Origin: Hypomesus transpacificus
Lineage: Eukaryota; Chordata; Actinopteri; Osmeriformes; Osmeridae
DNA length: 64,000 nt
Assembly: GCF_021917145.1 (NCBI RefSeq)
Contig: NC_061068.1
Location: 10,300,975-10,364,974 of the forward strand
Direction of reading: 5' to 3'
The notes beneath the pieces are model-generated. The model saw only the letters and a program-made list of their open reading frames with translations. It was not told where the DNA came from and ran no database searches. Shown here piece by piece: positions 25,471 through 38,803 of the stretch. Position numbers and translations under genes: made by a program. The number at the start of each line of letters is the position of its first letter. Position 1 is the first letter of the stretch.

Positions 25471-28400
25471 GATGATCTTGGTGAAACTAATGGTAATGGG
25501 AAATTGTATTCAACAATAATGATCCAAACACATGAGTCAATTTTTATCTTATTTATTGACTATCAGTTTTCATCTTGGCAATACAAAGAGGCAAATGAGC
25601 TGTTTGAAACCAACTATACAGAAAATCAACACAACCACATTTAAATATTTCTGTTGAATAGATCCATAACTGATGGATCCATTCTTTGTGAAACTCCACA
25701 AAGTCCAAAAGGTACTCCAAATCTGGAGCCAAGTGCACAATGTACAATTTGTGAGGGCTCTCTGAATTGTTTGCTCAAGACATGAAAAGGATAATCCCAC
25801 ACAGAGACAAATAAATACATGTATTTCACTGCCTGGAGGCCGTGGTCAACACAACATCAGACTTGTTGGATAAAGACAGAGTTGTCATATTGTCTGGATT
25901 ATTTTTCATCTTTAAAATTGAACCCTGTAAAAAACTATAATTGACGGAAACTCATAACCAAGGGTTATGGCAATTAGTCATGAATCACTGCAATCTCGTT
26001 GTGATCAGAGATGGGAACCCTGTCCTGTTCATCATGATTTTTATCTCTATTTGCAATGTATTTGTCTTCAGCTGTCTTCATATCAACTAATTACATGTCT
26101 CTCAACAGCATTTGAAGTATGCTGCTGAGTTTGTTTAAGTAGCAGTGAGCAGTATTAACAACTATCAGTTGATGTTAAATACAACATGAAATGTGAGTGA
26201 ATTGAAAGTGAATACGAATATATGAGAAGATATATATTTGTTTTTATCTTTTAACACCTGTAGTGTTGCATAGCCTATCAGTATCTATAAAGGGGTAGAG
26301 GGAAGGCGAAAGAGCTATTACACTCAGGTGCCAATAGAATGCCACCTCTGTTTACGGCCTGATACTATGTGTATAGCTAACACATGCCATCCCTGAGCTG
26401 GGAAAGATGCATGGTATCTGCATTAACACTAAAGTAAATGGCAAAATGCCAAGTGTTAGCCAGTGGTATGAATTACTGAAGTATGAAATTATCTAAATTA
26501 CATATTCTGTTGCAGTCAAATATCCAACCAAGGGAACATTCAAAGCGTGTCATTTTAACTGTGTATACGGATTTCCTTAGATGTACTTAATTAAAAACGT
26601 TTACGAATTATTTTCAAATACTGCCTCATCAACTCCTCTATGCTTAGATGTTCCCCATAGTAGAGTCAGCGGTCAATGATTACTGAAAAAGAGACATTTG
26701 AATCAGCCAAAAACCTATAATAGGAAAAGTGTTAAACGTGTGATTTTCATATTAAATGCAAGCAACTTACCGTATGAGTTCTGATAGCTGTTTCTTTAAT
26801 TTGTTTGAGTACTATACTAAATATAGCATTTATCACTTTTAGCAAATGTATTATTTCTTTTTCCCGGCTATGGTAACTAGACTAAACTAATTTGTAGAGG
26901 ACCTTGTCTTAAAACTATTTACTGATTGGTTCGATTTGAAGATAAAACCACGTTTTAATGAAAATGACCCTCAAAACTCGGAATACTGTTATTAGGACAT
27001 ATGAATCAATAATTGTCATTGTGCAACAAGTTAACAAGGTTTTTTCTTACCGTTCGAAATGTTTTGGTATCATGCAACACTCGCGTCCAATTTGGATCAA
27101 TGCTCCACACATCACATTAACCTAAATTCAGACAATAGGTGTTTGAGAAGGTATATTGCAGAATAGCCTGACTCTCTTGCTGATACTGATGCACTTCTAC
27201 ACGTTTGACTTCGTCGATCCTGTCTATCCTCTAAAACTGCAGTGAGTGTTTACCATTGCAATGCCATTCCAAGAGCGACGTCAGTGCAAGACTTAGGATC
27301 AAATTACAGACGGCTTGATTGTTACATACGGATGACGGACTAAGGAAACAGACCGGCGATGTTCAGGTAGGCCTACAAAGACGTTGGGAGCATAATTGGA
27401 AGCAACAATTTACAGTTGATTTATAGGATATCGCTTGTTTTAAAAACTTTGCAATCCATAGCATGGTTGAATTTTACTAAATGTTAATTGTATGTAGAGA
27501 ATCTACTCAGCCTTGACTGACCGTGTTCTAAAAATATTTTTAAAAACAGGTCTATAGGCCTATGCAGTTTCCCAACAAACAAAAATGCCTAATTGTACGG
27601 CTTAGTTAAAGGATAGGGTTAGGGCTAGGTTATTGCACCTTCAAGTGGTGTGGCATGGGGGCCAATAGAGGTCATGATGATGAGAGAGAGATCTCGAGAT
27701 GCATATTATTTAAAAATAAGTCTTTCCTGACAGAACCCTTGTTTTACCAGACTTTTAGTTCGCTAAACCGAAATTGATTCACAAAAGAGATGGACCTACA
27801 TAAATCATAGTTGAATGTATTACGTTACACAAAACATATACGTTTCGAATGTCTTGGCATCTCAAAAAATTGTCTTTTGAACCTATAGCTACCACAGAAA
27901 TATTGTTTAGTTTCATTTTTCGTCCAGTTTCTGGGCTAAGTGTGTCCCAAAGAGCCTGATGGTAGGCATACTTGCTCCCTGGTTCAACTTCGACCTCTTG
28001 ACCTCAGCCTCCCATGGGACAACGTTGACCTGGTCATCAAGATGTAGGCTAACACTAATTATAAACATTATCCAAATTCACTTGTTAACTCCTAATTGGT
28101 GTCTATGCCTACCTATGTAATGCGGTAAATTAAATGACTTATGAGGATGCCATCCCATGACATATGAATTGCAGCCTGCCCTTCATTTGAACTCTGAAAT
28201 GAACTGAAATGTGTGAACAGCTAGCCTACACATGCACACAAAGCCCATGCACTCATTCACAACATAAAAGTGTAAAAAAAAGACTACTAGTGCCTAATAG
28301 TAGCATAATCTCAATAGCCTATATTGTTCCTGCGGTTATGTTATGATTATTGTTTTTACTTTCAGCGACAATATTGCTTGCATCCCTAGCCTCTCACATT

Positions 28401-30985
28401 TTTGAGGTTATTGTTAAGGGAAAGCAGGCACATCAGTTTATGGATTGAATTGAGTTTGGATAAGGCTTTATAGACTATAACGGCTAGTTCGGCTGGTTAA
28501 AAGGTAGAGTAGGCCTACGATTTGAGACACTGGTTTTGGTTCAGAATAATCAATGTTGCCGAGGTAGAGGAGTAATGACCGTCTTGTTACATTAGTTCAT
28601 TGATCCAAAATATAAACCTTTTATTAATCGTTTAAGGGGGGCACTTTATAACATCAACTTATAGGACTACATCAGTCATTTTAATATTATGACCTTCATA
28701 AGGCTGCTGAAATAAAGCCACAGTAACAGAGCTTTGGCGCGGTTTATCCTCAATCTTGACTGACGGGATATTTCATTTTCAGGCCAAATGAAAATGAATG
28801 AAGCCGTGCATCGGAACTGCGAGAAGATACTTTGAATCTGTTGGTCCGCTATTTCCTTAAAGTCATTGTGCATATGTATATATGTGCATGCATGGTCATA
28901 TGTTATATATTGTGAGCTTATGAAAATATTAAGCCTCATGTCATAGCCGCAAAATTTGGCTGCTGTTTTTCTCGTCGAAGAAATTGTGGTAAATTCTGAA
29001 ACCTGAATAACGGACCAAAAGGCTCAGTTTGTTGTTGATATTGGCAAATTATATAAGGGTCCCTTTTTTGCAAACATAACCCTATTTTTCCTGCAAAGTA
29101 TAGCCTACCTATGAGTCAAAAACAAGAATGGCACTTCTAAAGCCATAGTGGTTTTGTGATTTTGTGACTTTTTTTGACATTCAAAATGTTAAATTTGTAT
29201 AGCCCCTATATTTTTTCAAAGACTTCTGTGCCCAGAAGCAACAGTGATTCACATTTAAGCCTATACTTTCCCTCATTTAAAAGCATATGATTTATAGGTC
29301 TAGTAGACCTAAATTGTGCGTATTTGCTGCGTATCACAACATATGCTATATTTTTGTCTTCATATGAACTAATGAAAGAGTATGACTGGCGGATTTTTGT
29401 TGGCCTTAATTTCGGCTTTTTGTCTCACAATATTGCAATATTTATCTTGCCGAAACAAAGCTCTAGGTTTTGTTTCCTATAGACTATATTTTCCATGCAA
29501 CTGATTGCGGCAATTCATCCTTCACTTGACGCAGGCAATAGGCACAACTTTAGCAAGCAGAACACACGATAAGATATAACGTAGTGCACAATGTTATCAC
29601 ATTTTAGCTTAAGAATCAGGATAAGTATCTTGTCATTCATCCACCCAATTTAAATGGGATATCCTCCCCTTTCTTATCACCATATATTTATTTTTTACTG
29701 GACATAATTGAAAAAGCCAAAACACATCTGATTGCCACAGACCTTTTGCGTGTGTTCTATAAGAAAACACAATTTAACAATGGCCATTTAAAAAATTGGT
29801 TCACTGTCTCCTCCTTACCTCAACCATTTCTCATCCGTCAACCTAATCAAAAGTATAACATAGTAGGGCAGCCATTTATAGGGGTTCTATCAGGGAGACA
29901 GCTCATCACTCAGGACAAATGAATAAAAGAAAACACACTACTTCAGAAATACCATCAGTAAACTCAGAGAGATAATTTGTCAGTGTTGCTTCACTCAGTC
30001 TCTGAGGTACAAAGAGCAGTACACACCAATGAAAAACTGAAACCACATAGTGTCTGAAGTCAAGACAGCAATGCTGTCTCTAATACATCCGTTACCATAA
30101 ACAAGTCTCTTTCCTTTTGATCATGCTTAGTTTAGTCAATAAATACTTATCTGAATGGAATGTTTACACCTTTACAGGCTGAACACACATATATACACAG
30201 AGACTTTTACGAACCCAAACAAACAATCACAATGTGACATTAGGTACAACATCCACACTCACTAAAGCTGTATTGTTTGTGTTTGGGTTGATAGTCCTAA
30301 AATGGCCATAGATAGTGAGTGAGAAGCAGAATGAGGTCTCTGTTTGAAACAGCATAGTGCTCTCTCACTGCATCTAATGACCACAGAGGCATAATTAAGA
30401 CAAACTCGGGAAGAAATTAGCAAAGACATTAACTACAACATCAATAAATAAACCACTAATAAAACGGAGTGTCATGAAGAGGGTAGCAGATATGGGTAGT
30501 GATTAGGACAGTGCAGTGGAGAGAAGAGACAATTCATCTGTCTAGCTTTGTATTTATTTGATACACACTACAAACAGCAATGGCATAATAAATACATCTT
30601 ATACAACTCTGTGCATGAACATGTGTGGTAACCACACAGTGAACCATCTCTGTTCCTTTCCTCTGCTGATGCACCTAATATTCTTGGTTTCTATGAATGA
30701 TCTGTGGATGGCGTGTGCACCGTCCTGCGGTTGAAGAGCTCTTCAAGATTGATAGAGCTTTGTGACCACGAAGAAAAAATAACTACTGAAGAAAAATTGA
30801 AGAAAAAGTCACACTAGACTTATAAAATGTTTTATGATAAGCAAAACACTTAAGAGAATTACATTTATACAATATCATTTTAATTAAATTAATTGCTAAT
30901 GAGAACATTAATCTGACAAGAAAGTATCCAATTCAGTTTTGCGCGTAATATTTGGTATACGATTTCATGTACACAAAGCTTAAAG
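25471..30985. other. Gene-free DNA
   Basis: No coding sequence or transposon recognised. A possible tandem nuclear-receptor half-site pair on the minus strand lies near 27991-28004 (CGACCTCTTGACCT on +). A donor-like end (TTCAG|GTAGGC near 27368) follows a GC-balanced stretch at about 27180-27367. Both are weak. Confidence 0.4.
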
Positions 30986-30989
30986 CAAA

Positions 30990-31540
30990 AAAAGAAATTC
31001 ATCCAGTTTTCACAACACAAGCTCTTCCCAATACAAGCTCTTCTCCTGTCTGGCCCCCCAATGGTGGAATCAACTCCCCACCTCCATCAGAGACACTGAC
31101 TGTCTCCCTAGCTTCAAGAAAAGGCTCAAGACTCAGTACTTAGGATGATTGGCTGGACCTGATGTTTCCTCCAGGATCACAATGACTCTTATTGAGAGAC
31201 TTGTTGCTCTTGCTGGTTAGTTGTAACTGACATAAAACTTTTGTACTTGCGGTGTAATATATTTTTGTTGCTTGCTTTTTTCCCCACAGGTACACTCTTG
31301 CACTTTTTGAGGTTCATGTTGTTAAATTGTTTAACTGTAACTTGTTCAACTACATGCTCTTATGGCTCTTCCCTTTGGGACTTATTTAGTTTTCACAATG
31401 TATGATTCATGTTTTGGCTACCCACAATGTTTGGGGCTATCTCGTTGTTATGATCAGTGACCTATGCACTTTTGTAAAGCTCTCTTTTGGAAATCGCTTG
31501 GATAAAAGCATTTGCTAAATACATAAATGTAAATGTCTTC
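30990..31540 (+). mobile_element. LINE 3' end fragment with conserved tail
   Basis: Near 31063 one frame reads WNQLPTSIRD and then FKKRLKT (around 31110), the usual C-terminus of fish LINE ORF2 proteins, although frame changes interrupt it. It ends at about 31490-31535 with GCTTGGATAAAAGCATTTGC and an ATAAATGTAAATG tail. That tail is the complement of a very common teleost repeat terminus, also found at 60392-60440. Dead copy. Confidence 0.75.
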
Positions 31541-33985
31541 ACAACATGGTGGAAATAGCATTACATTACAGGTATAAGGAAATTGGGTAGATGACCCAGT
31601 AGACAGATGCAGAACTTGAGCTTTACTGGGGACGTTGGCTTCTCATATATCTGGTTTCAGCCCTCTCACAGCCTCTCCCTTTCCTTCCCTCTGCAACCCC
31701 TTCTCAAGTTGAGGGGACTGTGTAGAGTTTATCAGTTAGGTGTGCCCTCTTGTGCCCTCGCTCTCCTTGTATGATGGGCAGCTCTGGAGAATAATAAAGA
31801 GCGATGTTGAGCCATACCCCCCCCCCCCCCCACACACACCCACAGAAATGCACTCCCTTCTCTACCACCGCAACCCCCTATCATCTTCTCTTACAGAGCC
31901 CCTCACCCCTTCATTTATCACCCCCTTCCTCCCTCTCTTGCTCTAATTCTGGTTTAATAACCACTACCTCCATTTATCACAGTATCGATGGCTCTGACAG
32001 GCTAACTGTGGCGCGGCAGCTCCCTCTTGGTCCTTTTGCACATGGCCGTGGGGTCACCAGGAGGTCACACTGTCAAGTAAGAGCGACCCTAGACCATTGT
32101 CTTCAGCTAAGAATATTATATACACAAAGAAGGATATATAGGCATGCTCACAGAATGAATCAATTCCTTTTATTTGATAAACAACAAGCAAGCTACAAAT
32201 AGAATGTTGAAAAAAGTCAGGTCCGACATTGAGAGTAGAAGCTGATTACCTAAGCCATGAATAAATATAAGCTTAAAATCATGTATTTTAAGAGAATAGA
32301 TAATATCATATGATTATGCATTCCATGTATATTCTCATTTAAAACATCTACAGGAAATAATGTGCCACTGCATCTTTAGAACAAACCCTCAAGTTTTTTA
32401 TCTTTTTGTTTAGCAGCATAGCTTGGCCTTGTGGGAGAGACAGGCCATTAGCTGAACCTCACCCAGACCGTCTGTCAGGGCTGATACTACAGCACACTAG
32501 GGACTGCTGTGTGTGGACTTGTGTTTGTGTGTATGTGTTATACTGCAGGACTCTAATCCAGTGTCTCAGTGGCAAGGCTCATTGTGCTAATTAATAATGC
32601 GACAACGAACAGAGAGGGATGGGAGTCATTAGGGAGCTGCAGCTGTTCTCTCAGCTCTGTAGTGGTGCATTTCAGTGTGTGTATGTGTATATGTGTGAGG
32701 TAGAGAACGAGTAGGGAGGGTGTACAAACAAAGGCGAAGAGTCACAGTGAAATGAGAGTTTAGTGTGTATTTTTGTGTTAGAGGTCATTCTGCACCTTGC
32801 CAGTCAAGTCTTCCTCCAACAAAAAGGTAAGATCTTCTGCCTCCTCTCACACCTGCACCCTACCATGGGAGATGGGGTGAAGGATTTATTCACCATCCAG
32901 GACCAAGACAAACAGCCAGTGCTGCGGTGCTCAATGCCTGGATCTGCCTTCATAGAATGGGTGCATAGATGTTCAAATCTCGATTAAAAACACTCAATGT
33001 TCGTCATTCGAAAGTGACTGAATAAAATATACTAATATCTGTTTCCTTGTTCTGTTGTTACCTCAGTGTACTTTGGACACACATACAGTATAATTATAAA
33101 TGTTAGAATGGGACCAATGCACATTTATTCAGTACTGATTGGAAAGAATAACATGTACTGTATAATGCAAGCAATACAATTAGTGCTGTGATCCTGAAGA
33201 AAAAAAAGAAAAAACATTGTTAATATTTCCCACTTAGTGAAACACAAACAGAGATGCAAGATGGTTTCGGGGTAATGACTGAAAAGCATACTTGGTGAGC
33301 GGGTATCCTAACTTAAAAGAGGGTGCTATGGTAGCACAAATAATCTGCTGAGTGGTAGTGGTTGGGTGCCAAGCAAAATGTGTGGGTCTTGCAAAGAGGA
33401 AACAAAGACACCTCAGCAGATGGGTCAGGGACAAAACATCCTTAAGCATAAAATACTTAGATGCCAAGGTCAGGTACTATCCACTACTACATGGGAGCGA
33501 TACCATATGACAGATGATTTCAGGTTCTCTCATTAGTACATTAAGTAGGTAGAGGCCTGGTAAACAAATGGGCTGTTGCAATAATGCCAACAAGATAAGT
33601 GTAATCTCAGGTATCATACACAGCAGCACAGTTACATTAATTTAAATCTGCTTGCCCAGTGTAAAGAATGTATACAGTATCTCTACACATTACAGTTCCT
33701 AATGGGATACACACAACAAAGCGGTGTAAAGTATGCTTTCATTTCCCAAGAGCCTTTCAATTATGATGTAGTAAATGGCTTGACATTGTTTGCCAACATA
33801 ATAATACTGTCCATTTAGAAGTGATGGTGTCATATTGTCTGACCAGCAATGGTAAAATAATTCAAAGTCATTGAAGATAAAAGACAAATAGAGTACATCC
33901 AAGTCTCAAGCTGTAAGATGAGTGAGTACACCATCCATTGCAGATAAATGACATGGGTCATTTCTCAAGGAGGCTGATTGACCAG
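31541..33985. other. Gene-free DNA between LINE fragment and smug1
   Basis: Includes a poly-C plus CA tract at about 31817-31850. A motif-dense block at about 32400-32660 contains GTGCTAATTAATAATGCGAC and GGGAGCTGCAGCTGTTCTC; it could be a conserved noncoding element. No gene recognised. Confidence 0.4.
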
Positions 33986-33988
33986 AGG

Positions 33989-34952
33989 TTATGTGTTACT
34001 CAGCAGTGATAGGACACCTAGTTCAGCCAGCTTAGCCTGGGCTACTGCCTCCCATCCTTTATTGGCCAGCGGGTTCCTGGGGGACGGGTGCATGACACCC
34101 TCCACGCGCACCTGCATACCTGCTGCAGAGAGGGCTCTGCGGGCCCTCTGCTCTGCTACTCTGCCTACCCCAATCACCATAGAAATGCCTAGCACCTCCA
34201 CTGCTTGGGACAGGGCAGTGTCACACAGTGCCAGGAGAGTGTCACGCTCTCCAACAGACAGCTCAGGAGGAGTCAGGTTCTTGCCAGAGGCACTCATGAA
34301 GATCAGAGGGCACAAGTTATGTACAAAGCAGTGGCGGAAGAACACCGCTGGCTCCCTGCACAGTTTTCTGAAGAAGCCCCAAAAGCGAGCACCGCTTACT
34401 TCTCTTTGAGTACAGGACAGCCCTGTGATTTGTCGCTTTGGATGCTCATCGGGGGGATGTCCCACCTTCCCTGTGATCTTCAGCCAATCGCGCACAGAGT
34501 TCACCTCTCCAAAGGGGACCTGAGAACAGAAACGAAGTAGAAGACATAGTATATAATAACTTTTGCTTATCAAGCTGTATAGCAGATAATTTACATTCAT
34601 ATTGGAATGCACAAGTACATTTTATTTTAAGGACGGCCAATAACCAAATTCTCACCCCTGTTTGAGCCATTCCGAAAGGTCCGGGGTTCATCCCCAAAAA
34701 AAGAACACTCTGCCCCCCACCACAGTATTTTTCCACGTAACAGCGATGCGTGTCCCAGGCATACTCTAGCGGGTTGTAGATGTAGCGCACTGGATCACTG
34801 AATGACAACCGTCGAAGGTGGGCGTTTAGTTCCAACTCCACTTGCAGAAACCGTGATGCGACTATTGCAATGTTACTATCCGACACAGTGGGAGGCAACA
34901 GCAAGCGAACATCGCCTTCCTCTTTATGCACTCCCTGTCCCCCTGCATCCAT
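33989..34952 (-). CDS. smug1: Single-strand-selective monofunctional uracil-DNA glycosylase
   Basis: Two coding exons on the minus strand, 34952-34656 and 34519-33989, give 275 aa (human SMUG1 is 270). The enzyme removes uracil and 5-hydroxymethyluracil from DNA in the nucleus, starting base-excision repair. The catalytic-site motif [11 protein letters not shown] is at residues 89-99 (Asn89 corresponds to human Asn85). The second motif HPSPRNP starts at about 243, with the active-site His, and between them lies SGARFWGFF. The intron falls between TG and VPFGEV in phase 0 (donor GGG|GTGAGA, acceptor CTCAG|GTCCCC). The start chosen is the first in-frame Met of exon 1; the N-terminus is variable in the family. 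The orientation, opposite to the Hox genes, matches human 12q13 order. Confidence 0.97.
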
Positions 34953-35229
34953 CTCACTAACCCTTAAGAGAAGAACAAAGTGAATTATTCTGGTGGTTTA
35001 TTTGGACAAACGCTGGCTTACTAGTTGTGCAAACTAATTTGCTTTGTCGAGTATTCCAAAAGCAACATACTGTGGCTTTTCAAATTGTGTGCTGGGTGCC
35101 ATATGCTATCCAACTAACGTTATCTATCCGAGCTATATTCAACCATAGTACTGATGATGCATACGTGTCAGATTTCAAAGCTCGTCAAGTGTATTCAACA
35201 AAAAGCTAATGTTAAATCATTTACCTTGA

Positions 35230-35350
35230 GATTTCATTCTTGTTCATTCTTGTGGACGTCTTCCGGCAACAAAGACGCCAGCGAAAGGCATTCTGGGAGT
35301 AGGAATTGTAGACGTCTAAATCCCGCATTGCCTGTTTTATGTAGAGAGCG
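35230..35350 (-). promoter_or_regulatory. Probable smug1 promoter with ZNF143-like and ETS-like sites
   Basis: On the minus strand, CTACAATTCC and CCCAGAATGC (within 35288-35311) form a ZNF143-type composite with four extra bases between the halves. A TTCCGG ETS core lies just downstream near 35263. The site is about 340 bp upstream of the smug1 ATG, in the right orientation for a housekeeping promoter with a short noncoding first exon. Confidence 0.45.
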
Positions 35351-35399
35351 CCATCTATCTCTGAAGTCGACACGAAGCTCAGGAGACACAAAAGCATTT

Positions 35400-38300
35400 T
35401 GGTGACCTGTTTGCTAGCGGAACCACATTCAACCTTTCTCAGTTTCTATTTCACTCTTCTTGTCCTTTGTATGACCTCGAAGCTACAGAACTAGCATTAG
35501 CGAAGCTTTGACCCTGTTCATAATGACAGACTAACACCATCACTAACCTTTGATGTGCTTAATGGGTAATTGGTTATCATAAATCAGAGTTGTGTCCTGT
35601 CCTTTGAGTTGTTGAGCAAGTCAAAGGTCAAATATATTTACTCCATTGTCGTCTGATAAGCAATATGTATGTGATTTGGGCCATGTTTAAAGATTTTCTT
35701 TGTTTTAAAACAGCTTTCCTACTTTGAGTATGTACATTTTTTTGTATAGAAAGAATAATTTGTCCCTAATAGACAAATTAGGAAAAATATCTGTGGAAAC
35801 TTCTAATACATGTTATTATTGTAAATAATTGTATTGAAATAATTTATGGATGTAATTGACCTAGTAGTATACATAAATGTTCTGTTTATGATTTACAATA
35901 GATTTTTTCTCATATGCTATTGTGTGTTTCCAATGTGTGTATGTTTGTTTGATTCAGTACAGGGCTACATATATCCCTCAAACCTCAACTTCAGAAGAGA
36001 CTGAAGGAGTGATTTAAAGAGAGGACAAGTGTTACATTTGAGACCGGGGCTCCAGCTTCCCATTTAGTCAGTGTGGTGTGGTTGCCATGGGAGAAGCAGT
36101 TGTGTCCGCAAAAGGGAGAGTGCCTACAATCCTCTAACACATATTCACACAAACATGCTTCCCCCGAAGCTTGACCTGCCGCTGAACCTGTCTTGGGTCG
36201 AAGGTTGACGTCTGGGAGCGTATGGATGACAGAGAGTGATGAGTAGTCCGCACAGGATGCAGGGGAGGGAGAGGGAAAGAGAGAAATGGGAGGATGTGCC
36301 CACAAAGATGGAAATCGGGACTGAACAGAATCCAATTATCATCCAGCAAAAAAAAATTGGGATCGTGATTAAAAATGAAGTTCTGTATCTGCTATTTTTC
36401 TTTCATCTATCAATCAAATTGTTGTTGTAGAATAGGGCTTAAACAAAGAAGAATACGATTGTAGACAGACACTTCATTCATTTAATAATTGTGCTATTCT
36501 AAACTTTAATTCTAGAGATATTGAGAGAGAGAGACAGAGAGAGAGAGTAGCCTATGTATTTCACAAGTGTGAAAGTGTGTGTGTGCATGTATATTTGCAA
36601 TAATAAAAAAATGCACCGATAAATATGCAAGGGGTGTCTATTTAAAAAGCCATAGTGGAGAAATGGCAGTAAATTACTGGAGTACCCTCTAGTGGTCAAC
36701 CAAACAAAGTCGACACTCTACTGAGGTCTACGTACTAGTTCACAGTCTTCTCCTTGTAGACATTTGGGGATGAATGAGGGTTGTGCTAATAACCATGCAC
36801 TAATGTGTGTAAAGCAGCACTTTTTATTTTTATTTCTGAATCCTAAACAGCCATGGCCCTGTATCAGCTGTCTTGTTTTATAAAGAGGGCTGTTTTAGAT
36901 TGGATGACAAAATCAAAGGGCATTCATAAATTATTAACTGACATAACTACACTAATTAAGTGTGAAAGTCTTTGCAGTGCCTACACAAATTACACCATTG
37001 TGTATTCAGACCAGCTCTCTGCCCCAAGAAAAATTGCCATTTCCAGTTTAACTGAAGAGGCACAAAATGAACGGTTAGGATATAAATGTAGCAGAGCTCT
37101 GTAACGTCCAGAAGGTTAGTCCGACCATCTCTTTGACACAAATCAACCCACCTATGGAAACATACATGCAATTCTGGGTCAAGACCTCTAAACATGTTGA
37201 GAACAAGCAGAATATTCTTTTTATAGAAATTCAGAATCCACCCATCACAATACACTTTATAGTTCTAGAATGTAATGGCTATGTCGAATGATTCACTATG
37301 AGGCTGTCTATGGTAGTCACCAAAGTATTCCAACCATGACTGCATGATGCTCTGCGATTTTTTTTTTGTAGATATATTTAGATATATTTGTTACATTTTA
37401 TCTTTACTCTGCTCCTCTCTATATTCTTATATGCAAGTATGTAAATGTAAAGCCCTGCAGTGTTAACCCCTACTTTGCTTAGAAAAAGAGACACAGACAT
37501 TGACTCTGGATTGAGGCTGCAGGCTAGATGGAGGGTCATCATCATCCAACTCCGTCCTCCTAAAAACGCCCTGGTCCCTAACCTCAGACATGTACAAACA
37601 CATAATCCATAAAAATACCTAATCAATACTCTTACCTTTTTCAAATATCCCACTTAATGCTACCTGATGAGTCTAATGAGATGAGCTCTGAAAGATTACT
37701 TAGTTTTTGCTTGAATTAGGATTCAAATTGTTTTATTATCCACTTTTGTACCAAAAAACGTTTGTACCAACATCACAATGACCTCAATGAATTGAATATG
37801 TTTGAGTATTTTATTAGAGGAAATGTCTAATTGTCTGAGCACAACTATTTACTCAACATGCAAAAACGTATATGACCTGTGTTTTATCAAAGTAATGGGA
37901 TGATGGTCTCACTGTTTATTCCTCCCGAAGTCAAGATATGGGTTAGCAGAACTTCTTCCTGCTTCTACGTTATCATATCCTGTACAAAGTCTTTATAGAT
38001 AAGAGTATTTTAATGCAGAAATGTGCGTTAGAGCATCTGTGTGGACTGATGGGATAATGCCAGAACAGGCCAAATGAAGGCAAACCCCTGGGTGCCTGGT
38101 ACAGTGAGTACAGGATGTGGGCCATGTTATATCTGATGAAGATTCTGCTCTGTTCTGGGATTACACTGTCACTCGGCTAGGCTCCTATACCACAAACTCT
38201 TTATTTCATCTGGAGGGTTGGAGTGCAAAGCTGAATTATTATTTTTAGTCCTCCATCTTTATTTAGCCTTCCATATCTCTGTTCTCTCTTTATCTGTCTT

Positions 38301-38716
38301 GTTCACCACTAACTTCCTTCCAAATCCCTCTACCTCACTCTCATGCTTTCTCATCTTCTTTTAATATTTCCTCTTATCGCTTTCCTTACTTTCACCCCAT
38401 CCCTGTCTTTTTTTCTCTTTGCGTTTACCCCCTCCTTATTCTGTAACTCACTCTGTTCTTTACCTCTTACCTAATCATCTCTCACAGCCTGTCTCTCCTC
38501 CTTTCGCCCGCTCTCTCCCTCCCTCCCTCCCTCCCAGTGTTTCCCTCCCTCTCTTCTTTTCCTCTGATATATTACCTTCCCCTCCCGGTGAACTCCTCTG
38601 ATAATCCAGGGGAAGCAGTAAGAGAGCATCCATCAGCAAAGCTGACAGAGCCGCAAGCCACTGCAGTCTGACATACCACCACTCAGCATGTACAGTGTGC
38701 ACGTGTGTCTGTGGGT

Positions 38717-38803
<87 letters not shown>

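Noticed and set aside
14122-33985. hoxc3 or hoxc1 coding exons
   Set aside because: The conserved helix-3 coding pattern (IWFQNRR) was seen only in hoxc6a, hoxc5a and hoxc4a; no Hox3 N-terminal or hexapeptide sequence found.
36853-37104. 83-codon open frame between smug1 and hnrnpa1
   Set aside because: No domain, no splice or promoter context, and it does not resemble CBX5.
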